Of a DNA stretch of 64,000 nt, positions 46,407-57,384 are shown piece after piece. The stretch lies in NCBI GenBank assembly GCA_947069175.1, contig CAMTDV010000013.1:30879857-30943856 (forward strand), written 5' to 3'. The first letter of the stretch is position 1; the number at the start of each line of letters is the position of its first letter. Both the position numbers and the translations under genes were made by a program. The notes below the pieces were generated by a model. It did not search any database and was not told where the DNA came from. It saw only the letters and a list, made by a program, of their open reading frames with translations. This DNA is from Scalesia atractyloides (lineage: Eukaryota; Streptophyta; Magnoliopsida; Asterales; Asteraceae).

Positions 46407-47746
46407 TTAGTTTGAGATGGGGACCCAAGCCTTAGTGGACTTGGGTCGTCCCTTATCATCAAGAAATGTAATCTCAATTTCTTGATGATTAACAAACTGA
46501 GAGCCTCCTTTTGAACCATCACCGGTCTTTTGTTTCCAAGATCCTTGTTTATTACCAGATTTACTATTATTTACAGTTTTAACAGTGTTTGGTTTTATTG
46601 ACTTTGAAGATCTTTGATCCTTTTTAGAAGAATCCGATTTTAAAGCTTTCTCAACTGCTTTTACTTGTTTACATTTTTGTTTCTCTTTTTGATCTTTAAT
46701 AATTCGTTTATCTTGTGTTTGAAAAACAGATTTACGTTTGCAAGTTGGTTCATGAGGGGCTTTCTCTATACATCTTGATTTGGCTGGATTTTGACAGTCC
46801 TTTATAATGTGGCCAAATTCTCCACATTTGAAACATGTTCTCCTTTCAACAAAACTAGGAGATTGTGTTTCTCGGCTTGATGTTGAATTTGTGGATCCTG
46901 AGGTACTGGGTTCATTTTCATTACATCCATCAGTGTGTTGGGTGTAATTGTTTTGACTATTTCTTTTCAAAATCTTAACTTTCTTTACAAAATCAACATA
47001 GATTTTCCTTGAAAAGTTTCGACTTTATCGGTACCTTTAGAATTCACAAATTTAACTGTTTTAGCCTTTTTCTGGTAACGATAGCCTTTTGCTTCAACCT
47101 TCGGTTGAGAAGTTGTGGGCTTTTCAGCTCGCTTCCATTCTTTTTCTTTTGAAGCGGATAATGGTTGTGATTTGGTTGACTTTTTCTTCTCTAAAGGTTT
47201 GGTTTTTGGCTTTTCAAACACCTGATCTATAGAGATTGGATTTACGTTTTTAATTGGAAAATATTTGTTTGAATAGATTTTCTTATCTCCAACCAAAGTA
47301 TACAACACATTGTCTACTTCTTGTGTAGACACACTTGTCTTCACAGATTTCTTAGGAACTGTCTCTTGATTCACAACAGATTGAGTACTAGGAGTAGCAG
47401 AAGATTCTACTCTTTTCCTTTCATCAAGAGGCTGATCCTGATCATCATTTATTGATTCATCATCTGATGTATCATCATCTTCTTCATCAGATGATGAACT
47501 TTCTGGCTTGCTTGGTTTTTGAGATGAATTGCCTAGTTTGAACCCTAACCCTACTGCGAATTCCTCAGGATTCAAAGATACAGAGGGTTCAAAACGAGGC
47601 ATCTCCTCTTCATCAGTCATTTTGGTATAATTGTGTTTCATTGGGGGTGGACACGAATTATACCCTATGCATTGAGCATCTCCCTTTAGTTTTTGAACAT
47701 CAATGATATTATCAAGTACATATTGGGAGTTAGAATAACTTTCCAA
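46407..47746 (-). pseudogene. Linker and second zinc knuckle of copia element B
   Basis: Segment 47746-46985 starts with DVQKLKGDAQCIGYNSCPP, then an acidic serine patch and lysine/serine-rich text. Segment 46970-46407 carries a perfect CX2CX4HX4C knuckle (CFKCGEFGHIIKDC, about 46800-46850), a highly basic stretch, and FLDDKGRPKSTKAWVPISN just before the protease. A frame change lies near 46980. The region lies between gag and protease and is present in element A as well, so it is a family feature. It may be a second nucleic-acid-binding module. Confidence 0.85.
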
Positions 47747-50037
47747 TTTGCGTTTGTTCGAATCATATTCGCATTTGGCGATGGCTAACTCTTTCTTTGT
47801 TTCTTCTAGGAGATTAATGTAATTATTAATTCATGTCTGTTTATTCAAAACTGTTTTTGTCAATTCTGAAACACTTTTCTTAAGGGTTTCAATTACAGAT
47901 TTGAATTCTTTTTCATTTCTAGTTAGCGCCAAATTTGCCTTTTTGCATTTTGATAGTTCAACAACTAAATTCTGATTATGACTGTTGACGGTTTTATATT
48001 TTATTTTCAACTCAACACAGTCATTGCAAACAGTAGGAGGGTCACAATTTACCTATTTTGAAGAACCTTCAACATTTGCCATGAAGGCAGTGTGATGAGG
48101 AGCTGCACCATCTGTAGAGAGTGCCTCTGTCTTTTTTCCGAAGCTTCTGCATTCCTCGTCATACTTACCTTTTCACTCTTCAACATCTCAGCTTCACTCA
48201 GCAACTCTTCAACCTCAGCATCACTTCCTTTCTTCACACTAGAATCAGATTCATAACCATCTGAACTTGAACATTCTTCATCAGAACTACCAGCATCCCT
48301 AGATGTATCATTGTTATTTGGAGTATTGATGCTGTGATCATGCTTGATTTGATCCACGATCTTCGCATAGCATGCAGTTCTTCCGTTGTTCTCAGTTTCC
48401 AACTGTACTGACCAATCGCATCCTTCATCAAACTGAACTACCATAGCTTTGTGCGTGTTTGAAGGTCCTGATTGATTGGTGTTGTTAGAGTTGCCAACAT
48501 CCACTATTCTTCTATCGTTGTTGTACTGTGCTGTGTTGGATGGTTGAGACTGATTACGAAAGGGGTTGTGATTTCCTTCCTTGCTGGGTCTTGTGCATTC
48601 CCGCTTAAAGTGACCTCTTTCTCCACAGTTAAAGCAAGTAATGGCGGTTTTGTCAAAGCCGTATTTTGTATCCTTCTTGCTTTCCAAACTGGTTCTACCC
48701 GTTCTTCTTATATAATCCTTCGCTCTTCTCATAGCACTTGCAAATGCCCACTTGATGTCCATCAGCTCCATTTCATCTCGGTCAATTTGCTCGTAGTCTT
48801 TGTTCGTCAAATTGATGTTCCCTATTTGACCTGCAACTAAACCACAATATGCACTGACCATGGTATTTAGAAGTTCTGCATGTTCATGTGCAACTTCTAC
48901 GTTGATTTTGGAGAGATTTGACGTGTCAAGTTTGACAGTGTTGGGATTTGCCGATTGACTGTTGTTTCCATAGAAAGCTTTTTGAGGAGCTTGCTGTGGA
49001 GCTTTATGCGCTAAATCCCTTGGCTGTGGAAGGAAGACTTTCGGATCAAAAGTCTATCCATAGGCTTGATTACTCGAACTTGTAGACTGACTTGTTTGAA
49101 CTGGTTGGGGTAGGAAAGGGTTCACGTTTGACACAAACGCGGTCTGCGGCTTCGGTTGCTGACTTGAGCTTGTACCTGTATTTATACGCCAAATACATTT
49201 CAGGGTTTTGTGGAGCAGAGACTCGTTGTGCCTTCCGGAGTTCTTCTTCATTCTTGTTCTCCAATTTCTGCACAAATTCATAAATACTAATTGAATCCAA
49301 AACACCTGTATGTTTTAAAAGATCAATAAATTGACCCCATTTTGGTGGTAAAGCATCAGCAAATCGCATCACAATTTCTTGTGGGGCTGCTAACACTTTA
49401 TATGAGTACATCTCGCTGAGAAGATGATAAAACCAAGTGGTCATATCATTCAAGGTTTCGTTCTCCATGAACATGAAACCTTCAAACTCTTTCTTGAGCA
49501 GATCATGCCAAATCTTCCTGGTAGCAGCGTTACCTTCACCTCTTGCTTCCAAAGTGTCCTACAAATTTTTTTTTGTAGTACAATACACAAACTGATGATA
49601 AATGTCTTTATGTAGAGCTTGTGTGAGGATGGCAAATACCTTTTTCTTTAGATCGTAAGCTTTCTTGTCACTTTCGACAGATTGGCCAATGAGGTTGGAT
49701 TTGATCCAGCTTCTTCAAGTGCTTCATTATAGGGGGTAGTGAAACACGTCCACAATTCCGTGTTCTGTCCAAGAACGTATGTATGAAAACGACTTTTCCA
49801 GGAAGGATAATCGTTCATATGATTTAGCTTGGGCGGACGGTTGTTACTCCCTGTTTCACTTTCGCTCATTAACAGAGTTTGGATGCTTTGATTTTGATTC
49901 GCAACACACGCCCATTGATTTGCAGAGATCATTGCTGTATGTTATGGCATCAAAGATTTTACCCATGATGTTGCGGAGCTTTGCGAAGACTCCTGATTTG
50001 AGCTTGAACAACTCCAATCCCACGGGTTAGAACTCAT
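47747..50037 (-). pseudogene. gag of copia element B
   Basis: ATG at 50037 begins MSSNPWDWS as in element A. The core contains NDYPSWKSRFHTYVLGQN, NETLNDMTTWFYHLLSEMYS and QFIDLLKHTGVLDSISIYEF. A knuckle with intact residues (CFNCGERGHFKREC) lies at about 48590-48640. It is followed by a serine/acid-rich region and a coiled-coil-like stretch to 47747 broken by stops. Frameshifts are near 49680, 49560, 49200 and 49050. Gag would form the particle. The equivalent in element A is inverted but less broken in its first half. Confidence 0.9.
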
Positions 50038-50658
50038 TATATTTTCTTGTTTAATGTAAATTTATAGGTTCTAAAATTTCAAAATTATAATTACCGTTTA
50101 AAAATTCACAGGTTCTGAAGATATGACAAATTCTTAAAATCACAAAGCTTTGAAAAACGCAAAAAAAAACAAAAAAGTTCCGTGCGAGACAACTGTTTCG
50201 CGATGCGCAAGACCTGATCAGATGTTTCGTGCGGATCAGATGAATCGCACTAATCTTTTCAGTCGCACCAAATGTTTTGTTCACGTTTTTTTCAGAGGAA
50301 TCTTTTCAGAAATGGTTTGGTGAGAAATTTCCTTTCTTGTGTAGACCTGCTTTTTCAAATTACCTATTGTCTTACCCACTTTTAGTTAAAACACATATTT
50401 TAACAGTCTATAGTCCAAGTCCAGATCCAAGTCAGAAAATGTCAACCCTACCAAAACTATCATATTCAAATTTTTGCATATTTCTTCTTCAAGGGTGTTC
50501 TTCAGAAAAATTTTACCATAAAATTTTCTGCATGCAGCAGATTTTAACCAAGTTTTAAGTTAGTTAACTATCCAAAACTTAAGTTTTCTGCTGGAAACAC
50601 TTCAGAAATCTTCAAACTAGCTCAGACACAACTAAGCCCGGTTTTGAACAAGGAAAGA
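50038..50658 (-). other. 5' leader of copia element B
   Basis: This is the untranslated stretch between primer-binding site and gag ATG. It has no ORF with support. Around 50170-50290 it repeats a theme found in the LTRs: TTTCG and CGAAA/GCGAGAC half-palindromes around TGATCAGATG. Most of this leader is missing in element A. Confidence 0.7.
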
Positions 50659-50676
50659 GCCAAAGCTCTGATACCA
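50659..50676 (-). other. Primer-binding site of copia element B
   Basis: On minus it reads TGGTATCAGAGCTTTGG, the standard site for initiator tRNA-Met, two bases inside the 5' LTR. It proves the minus orientation. Confidence 0.92.
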
Positions 50677-50678
50677 CT

Positions 50679-51420
50679 TGTAGGTCCACCTGCGGATGGT
50701 GTTAAACCATTCCTTGTTCATATGACACACACACAAGTGCGGAATCCAAGTGTGCATGCAACCAAAGCAAAGTAAAGAACACGGGGTAACCAAAGATTCA
50801 CTATCTTGATTAATGATTGAGAACAAGTACAACATATACACACAATACTCGTATGACTCAAACAAACTTGTTATGTTCTTGTGTCTTCGTCTTCAGAGAT
50901 AACAATCTCTCTGATCAGTCTGGTGAGCTAGTCAACTTTCAGCGCAAGTCCACCAGTTCTCCAGGCAACCCACAACTAAGAGGTACATGTCTGCTTATAT
51001 AGTGTATGTCTAGTTTCGTACGAAATACGAGTCTAGACATACTGAACACACTATTTCACACGAATCACAACTCCAGGATTTTGTACGAGACATTGTTTCG
51101 TACGAAATACTTATTTCGTACGAAACAAGTAACACGCTTGTTACTCATATTATTTCGTACGAATCATGTGATTCGTACGAATTCTTTGACTCGCACAGAA
51201 TCCATTTTTCTGGAGAACGTGTGTAGACATGTCGTTACAAGACTTATCAGTACGCACACATGCAACTGATTAACACAGACAAGCTAAGATGTCATACTAG
51301 ATCAAGATAGAAGGATATCTCGATCTATTCGACACGACCAAACCTATACAGACACTTGAGCAAAGACCGTACAATTACCACTGTAATTAAGAACAAGCGA
51401 CACACAAAACTGTATCAACA
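50679..51420 (-). repeat. 5' LTR of copia element B
   Basis: 742 bp with plus-strand ends TGTAGGTCCACC and TGTATCAACA. A TATA box (CTATATAAGC on minus) is at 50993-51002. Upstream of it, on minus, lie five TTTCGTACGAAA-like palindromes between 51014 and 51185, in the U3 position expected for regulatory elements. Confidence 0.95.
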
Positions 51421-51425
51421 GGCGT

Positions 51426-51748
51426 ACACATTCACCATATTAAGTTCTTCCTGCGACTCCTTCAAACTACCGTTAATGAGAAGGAAATTATTATTTTTCA
51501 CTGAAATCTCAGCTTCAAAAACCCACTATTCCAAATACGATAGAGACCCCCAGATTAGCCCGAGGACCCAACAAAATGCATACCAAAGTCGTTGCCCCAA
51601 AAATTGGCGAAGTTAAAACCAGAAAATCCTCGTGTTTTGTTTCTTGAATCATGATGAAATCAATCTTGTGCCTCTCCTTTAAGCCCCTAATCCACCTGTC
51701 TTTAGAAGAACTCCTGATCCCTCTAGCGTTTATTGACAGAATATTCAT
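51426..51748 (-). pseudogene. LINE ORF2 start: endonuclease N-terminal part
   Basis: ATG at 51748 starts MNILSINARGIRSSSKDRW, the usual N-terminus of plant LINE endonucleases (N-x-x-G...K), then IDFIMIQETKHE with the catalytic Glu. A frame change near 51520 leads to EAEISVKNNNFLLING and VNVYA at the break. The frame resumes at 40465 beyond copia B. The protein would nick the target DNA. Confidence 0.85.
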
Positions 51749-52247
51749 GGTCTAACCTTGTTGATGCTTTCTTTCAGAATTGTTTCCTTCACCAGGTTGT
51801 TATGCTTACTGAGGTTTGCACCTACCAGGTTTCCCATCGACATTAAACCAGCCCCTCACATGAGACCCAAATCAATATGGTTGGACCCGCACTTCAAGAT
51901 GAGAGGTTATGCTCATCACCAGGTTTCAGCTCGTCATAAAGCGAGCCTGACTTCGTCCCAGAGACACAATCGGATGAGGAGGAGCCAGAGACACAAACGG
52001 AAACACTACCAAACCAACCAAACGGAACAAACAGGAGTCACATAAAAAGAAAAAAACGACTGAGATCCGGGCGAAAAAAACTGTGCAACCATGGGATGAT
52101 TAAGAGGTGTACGTGTTAGCCCGAGCTTGGGTCAACGTATCGGAGGATCCCGATATTTGTAAGATTTTTATAGACATTTTTATTTTTTAATTTATACATA
52201 TAATTTGTTAGTTAAAAATTGTACTTATTCTTTGTAACTCTTTTTAG
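51749..52247 (-). other. LINE ORF1 end and LINE 5' boundary region
   Basis: On minus, a short open stretch (GTKSGSLYDELKPGDEHNLSS, then stop near 51910) may be the C-terminus of the LINE gag-like ORF1. The LINE probably ends by 5' truncation near 52050-52080. From there to 52247 is plus-strand flank that may belong to the Harbinger-type element (an intron before 52248). The boundaries are uncertain. Confidence 0.45.
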
Positions 52248-52873
52248 CAAGCAACCAAAATAACTTTGAGTTTTGGAAACGAATCCGAGCACTCGTTTTG
52301 AATTTGTCGGCAGGGAGACAATTACCGACAACCGGATTCTATATCGGGCAAGTGGACCGATATCAACAACAAATGCACAATATTTTAATCGATTAATCAA
52401 CGTCAAAGAAACGGTTGGAAAACGGAGAGAGCGACGAGGATATAATGCAGTCAGATTTAATAGAATATCAAGCAGCGGGAGGGAATTTCCCATACATGAG
52501 GCTTTGGAAGCTTCTCCATAATAGTTTTAAATAGGCCAACGTCCCTACACTTGTAGGAACTTCTTCCGTAAGGTCGGGAAATAAAAGGCCGACAAAGAAG
52601 TCAAAAACCTCCGAGTCGATTGAACCCGAAATGCCAACATTCGACGCTCGAACATCGACTTAAACAATGATAATTTGTTATTTAAGGGGGAGGAAGGGCG
52701 GATGAGCAGTAAGCGGAGCTACTACAACCACACGATAAAAGAAGCAGTGCAAAATCGAGGAAACCGAAGTCATCATCGGGAGGATCCGACTTGAGTCAAG
52801 CGTTATCCGAGATAAACGAACTCCTTCAAGACAAACGCAACCTCAGGGCGCAACGTATGAAAGAGAACTGGGA
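52248..52873 (+). pseudogene. PIF/Harbinger-type accessory ORF (Myb/SANT-associated), first part
   Basis: After an intron-like acceptor (CTTTTTAG) an exon begins with KWTDINNKCTIFN. After a one-base shift come SDEDIMQSDLIEYQAAGG and NFPYMRLWKLLHN, the pattern of the domain following the SANT part in plant PIF/Harbinger ORF1 proteins (often annotated 'glutathione S-transferase T3-like' or NAM-associated). Later text is basic and serine-rich, ending ELLQDKRNLRAQRMKENW at the break. Several stops lie between. Such proteins help the transposase bind DNA. The transposase itself is not in the window. Confidence 0.55.
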
Positions 52874-55800
52874 TGTCACATCTGATTTGCCGGTGGGCCC
52901 GGACTTGTGGTTTTTGCGTGATGATTGATAATTGTATCATATTTGGTAGCGGAAGATAGAACAAAATAAAATAATAAATGTAAAGCTTGAATTTGTTAAA
53001 TAAAATTTATTACAAGTTGTTTCGGCGTAAAGTATCCCACAAGGCAGGATCTAATAAAACGAACTTGAGACTATAATAGGTCTTTAGCCAAGGAGTCGCA
53101 ACTTCCAAGGTTTATGACCAAGCTCACTCCAGCCTATTTCGTATTTGCTTGCCATGCGCTTAATCTTTAAAAATACGTCAGTATTCCTTGGTAAATACTA
53201 GTAATAGACTCTTTTGAAAATCTTTTCAAAAATCTTTGATACCATTTGATATTCATTTTCCTTTTTAACTTGGAATAAAGTAATATATTTTATTACCAAT
53301 TTTACATGTTTGTCAATACAGTTGGAGATCAAAAATTAAATGCTGGTACATCATTAATAGACACACCATTTATTATATGCGTCCATCAAGTGTACGTCTA
53401 CACCCCCGCTTATGTCACGAGCCATTTGCAAATAAATGAGTCAGGACGCCGGGACGCCGTCGTATTAACCCCCAAGTGTTTAATGTTATCAAGCATTACG
53501 GATTAAAATGGATTATTGCATTTCTATGACACATATTTGCCCTTTTGTAATACCTGAACCAAGAGGCTAATGCCATATCCCAAGTCTTTATAAGCAAAAT
53601 AAGTTAAAAGTATTTGCGTGTGCTACTCTTTATAAAATAAATTATAGCACAGTCGTATTCAAATTATATTAATCTAGGCGCAATTTACTGGAGGCTTCTT
53701 ATTTTAAAATGAACATAAATATTATATGTTAGAATGTTAACGGGTCATTTATAAGTCTTTAACTTTGACTGGTTAACTTTATAATGCGCTCGGTTTCGAT
53801 AGATTAAGCATTGACCGGATAGAATGTGGTTTATACCCGTACAAGTGCGGAGTCTCGTGTAATATAGGTTTATTAACCAAACATTTTGAATTGGAAAGGT
53901 TTTGAAGGGGTTTAACCCGATTCAACTAGTATGTATATTTTGTATTATTTAAACTAGTCGTACGTGTATACATAAGATCGGATAGTTGAATAGGTCTATG
54001 ACGAGTCCAATAAGTCAAAACACATCTTAAAATGTTATATAATCACTCTTGAAGTCAAAATACATACCATATAGATTTAAAACCATTTTATCCATTTTTA
54101 CACCAAAAGAACATTTTTTATCTTTTAAGGTATATTTATTTGACTCGTCAATTGACCCATCAAACCAAATGACGAAAAAGGTATAATGATATGTGTCAGA
54201 TGCAACATATAAATTGTATCATATAAAGTATAAAATCAATCATTTTTAGTACTAATGTTGGAAAAAGTGTGTTTCTTTGTATACTTTTGATTTTCAAGAT
54301 TAAAAGAGCTTAAATGTACAAAAGAAACAAATTAACGGTTAAAAAACCAACATAAATACAAAAGAAGGAAAGATGTTACACTATACCAATCCTCAAGCTT
54401 CACCCCAATATCAAAAACAACAAAACAGAAGACAACACGGGGCCGTGCCCCACTCAAGATTCCAGAAAGAAAAGACAAACAGAAGCAGACAAGAGACACG
54501 AGGTCGTCTCCCTTGGACACGGGCCATGGTCAACTTCCAGATACGGAATCTTGGATAGTAAGCAAGTACAATGGCCATGGGGCCATGTCGTTGACACACT
54601 GAGTCATGCAAGCATCCGAACTGACAAGCTCATTAAATGAAGACAGAGAAGATGGAGGACAAGGGGTCCGTTCCCACCAGGCACGGGCCGTGTGAGGCTT
54701 CTGTTTTCAGCTATAAATAGGAGTGCTTGGTTCCATTCCAACTCATCCCTTGGCAAAACACTTCTCTCACACCTGCCACCATTCCACTACCTCACTACCA
54801 CCATCATCCACCATATTCATCCATCATCCATCTTTATAGTGTATGTAGTAGTCTCCGGTTCCAAGATTGACCGTAAGAGTTTTTGTCAAACAAAGGCCAT
54901 GCTTGGCTAATCTCTTACATCACTTGGTGTATTAACAACTTTAATAACTAGTTTTTTATACTGAAAGTGAACTGGATTCTATCATCTCTTCATGTTTTGT
55001 TGATTCACCCATTCATGTCTTTATGGTCTATATAAAGCGCGTTAACTACCTATAAAGGGGTTAGAAGGTGGTATGGTAAAGTTCTTGCCTCGTTCAGTGT
55101 ATAGATCCTACGAGGACTTGGTTCAAGCTTATTAAAACTTCCTTTGATGCAGATAGCATCAAATTGGGGGAAGTAAGAACGGCTTGAATCTCTTATAAAT
55201 AAATTACTATTAAAACTTTAAACCGGCTTGCGGGTTCTGCTAACTCGGACCAATATGGCCGAGGGTAGCGTTGCCTCCAAAAGAGGGACATTCCACTTTA
55301 ACTAAGATAATCTCTTAAAAACCCCAAAGTGCGAAATCATTGTAGGATATATAAATAACCAGTCAGAACCAAGTGATTCTATCTTATCTATTGTTTCTTT
55401 TATTACTTTAGTTTATTTCCTTACTTATTAAAAATATTTTCTAAAAATCTGATTAGATTACATGTCGATGATATTCCGGCATTAAAAGCTCTTGTGTCCT
55501 TGGACGAACTCGTATCTTACTATCACTATACTACGCCAACTATGGGTACACTTGTCCTAACGTGTTGTAGAGAGTAATAGAGTTCTATCGTGTTTTATAA
55601 TTTAAAGCTTGAATAAACGAGTGAAAGTACTAAAAATACATCTAAAAGATATACACACTTTCACTCATGTCATATAACCTCAGAGGATTATTCCCTATAT
55701 TATTATGGTCACATAATTGGGTTTGATTGGGTTTTAAAGTTGACCAATTGGTTAGAATTGAAAGTTAAAGCGAAGTAAACTGTTTGACTTTCGACTAGAA

Positions 55801-56754
55801 ATTGAGCACTAAACAGAATATGACGAGTTAGGCATGATAAAAACAAGTTTTAAAATTTTATATAAATTGTTATAAGGTTAAAATTAATAGTTTTGATACT
55901 TAAAAGATCATTTGTCGTAATTTGCAAAATCTGTGTTTTTTACTTTTATTTGATACATGTTTGACTCGTCATTTCGCCTACTATACGTGATGCCTAGAGG
56001 GTGTAATGGCAAGGTATTAACACCTTCATTATTACAATCACGTCGCAAAGTTCAATTTAAACTTTGACTTGACTGAAACAGTCAGAACCAAAAGTCAAAC
56101 AGAAAGTCAAATTATTGACATTTCTTGACTTCCGGGCTAAATTAAACTACTAAACTGAAATCAATTAAGGGAGAACACTTACTAGGATTGAAGAATAGTA
56201 AAAAAAAACACAGAAAAGAAGGCTGATCATGTAGAAGCAAACTCCACAAGAAGTTTTTAGATTGAGAAAAGAATTGTGTGAAGAAAATGAAGACTAAGTA
56301 GCCTATTTATATTATTCCTAATGTGCTAGGAGCATGACGGGTGTCCTATGGTGTGCTAGGGAGGTGATTAATGGCACTTGATGCGTAACAATGTGATGAA
56401 GTGTGGCAATTTTAAAGCTTGGTGTCACAAAAATGCAGTAAGGCTGCTGCTAGCCATCTTCTTGTTGTCAGTGTACCTCTCGCGATCGCAAGGGTATGCC
56501 TTACGATCCGTAAGGGGACAAGGCGCGCAGAAAATTTTGAACATCCTTGCGGACCACAAGGATAAGTTCTTACGGTCTGTAAGGGACCTCCCAGAAATAA
56601 AAATAATGCCTTTTTGGCATTTTCAGCTTTTTAACTTCCATATACGCCCCTTTTATATTTTTATACCTGTCCTTCAACATATCTGAATTATATGGAGAGT
56701 TTTTAAACATGTGTGTCACGCTAGGATTCAATCCACAAATAGCGGGGTGTTACA
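52874..56754 (+). repeat. Solo LTR (3.9 kb) of a Ty3/gypsy element
   Basis: It begins TGTCACATCTG and ends GGGGTGTTACA. TGGGA (52869-52873) and CGGGA (56755-56759) flank it, a 5-bp target-site duplication with one mismatch. There is no internal gag or pol, so it is a solo LTR left by recombination. A TATA box (GCTATAAATAGG, about 54711-54722) sits where transcription would start. The remainder is AT-rich non-coding DNA with palindromic CTTACGGTCTGTAAGG motifs near the right end. Removing it and one duplication copy rejoins the flanking ORF in frame. Confidence 0.8.
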
Positions 56755-56759
56755 CGGGA

Positions 56760-56865
56760 AGTGGCCGAGCTTATGAGAGATAGACAATTTGAGATAGACT
56801 TTGAGTTTTACTCGAAGTCGCATGACCACCTAACCGGAAATGCGTTGGAAATGACTCTAAAGTGA
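56760..56865 (+). pseudogene. PIF/Harbinger-type accessory ORF, last part
   Basis: This continues the frame from 52873: EVAELMRDRQFEIDFEFY, then SKSHDHLTGNALEMTLK and TGA at 56863-56865. The FY..HDHLTG..L block is the usual C-terminus of these transposon-associated proteins. It confirms that both halves belonged to one gene before the solo LTR's parent inserted. Confidence 0.6.
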
Positions 56866-57096
56866 AATAGGGTGTTTTTTAATTTTATTTTAATGTTTTC
56901 TTTTAATTTAATGAAATGTTAGTTTTTTTAATTTTATAAATTTAGAGATTAAATTAAAAAAGGAGTAATGATTGATAGAGAGGTTATGGGGCTCCATTCA
57001 CTACACAAACTTTTTATATATTGCCTCATAACCTCTCACATTTCACTTTTTTATGCCATTTGTCACATAACACTCTAAAGAGGGTGATGGGGGTTA
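56866..57096. other. AT-rich flank with a hairpin
   Basis: It probably belongs to the 3' side of the Harbinger-type element. GAGAGGTTATGGGGC (about 56979-56993) and GCCTCATAACCTCTC (about 57025-57039) form an imperfect inverted repeat with a 30-base loop. Confidence 0.5.
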
Positions 57097-57381
57097 GGCT
57101 ATTGGGCGTGGAGCAGGGTAGTCATTTGAGGATGATCCGCCACATAGGCGTCCATCTCAGCGGGTGTGAGGGATGATCCTAAAGGATGGGCCTAGAGTTT
57201 GGGAATGAGCCCCTATGTATGTATGTATGTATGTATGTATGTATGTATGTATGTATGTATGTCATAAAAATAGAGAGGGTCGTCGAAGGCATCGAGGGGA
57301 GGACGTGGACGGGGGTGAGGCAAGTGGGGGCGGTATGGACGGGGCTCAATGTCCCTTCGTCGACCCCCACACCCAATAGCC
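57097..57381. mobile_element. PIF/Harbinger-type MITE containing a (TATG)n microsatellite
   Basis: The element is 285 bp. The left end GGCTATTGGGCGTGG and right end CCACACCCAATAGCC are inverted partners (14 of 15 match). TTA is duplicated at 57094-57096 and 57382-57384, the Harbinger target size and sequence. The microsatellite occupies 57214-57262. There is no coding capacity. The ORFs over it (repeating CMYV) come from the microsatellite. Confidence 0.75.
57214..57262. repeat. (TATG)n microsatellite
   Basis: About twelve perfect units of TATG. This would make a likely polymorphic marker. Confidence 0.98.
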
Positions 57382-57384
57382 TTA

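Larger units (their letters stand above)
40471..51420 (-). mobile_element. Ty1/copia element B (SIRE-like), full length
   Basis: This is a 10,950-bp element on the minus strand with both LTRs (40471-41218 and 50679-51420), polypurine tract, primer-binding site and perfect target-site duplication. Reading on minus, the order is leader, gag with one knuckle, acidic and lysine-rich linker, second knuckle, protease, integrase, reverse transcriptase, RNase H and a 1.7-kb non-coding 3' region. Integrase before reverse transcriptase makes it copia. The 'LLSVSQIC' protease-integrase region, big gag and long 3' region suggest the SIRE/Maximus lineage. A few frameshifts and stops disable it. It is the same family as element A and shows what A looked like before rearrangement. 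Confidence 0.95.
37084..52080 (-). mobile_element. Non-LTR retrotransposon (LINE), split by copia element B
   Basis: This is a minus-strand LINE. The end of ORF1 and the start of ORF2 lie on the right (51426 to about 52080), and the rest of ORF2 and the 3' end lie on the left (37084-40465). The T tract at 37084-37090 is the complement of its A-rich tail. It was cut inside the endonuclease by copia element B, whose TSD GGCGT flanks both sides; joined across it, the frame continues. The right-hand boundary is not sharp and the 5' part of ORF1 is absent, as expected for a 5'-truncated LINE. Confidence 0.85.

Noticed and set aside
51006..51269. ORF rich in FRTK/VIRTN repeats (also 40876-41106 and 25896-26129)
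   Set aside because: It is produced by the TTCGTACGAA palindromes in the copia LTR.
53306..54910. Several 60-70 codon ORFs within the solo LTR
   Set aside because: No domain is seen, ORFs overlap on opposite strands, and the LTR ends and target-site duplication explain the region.
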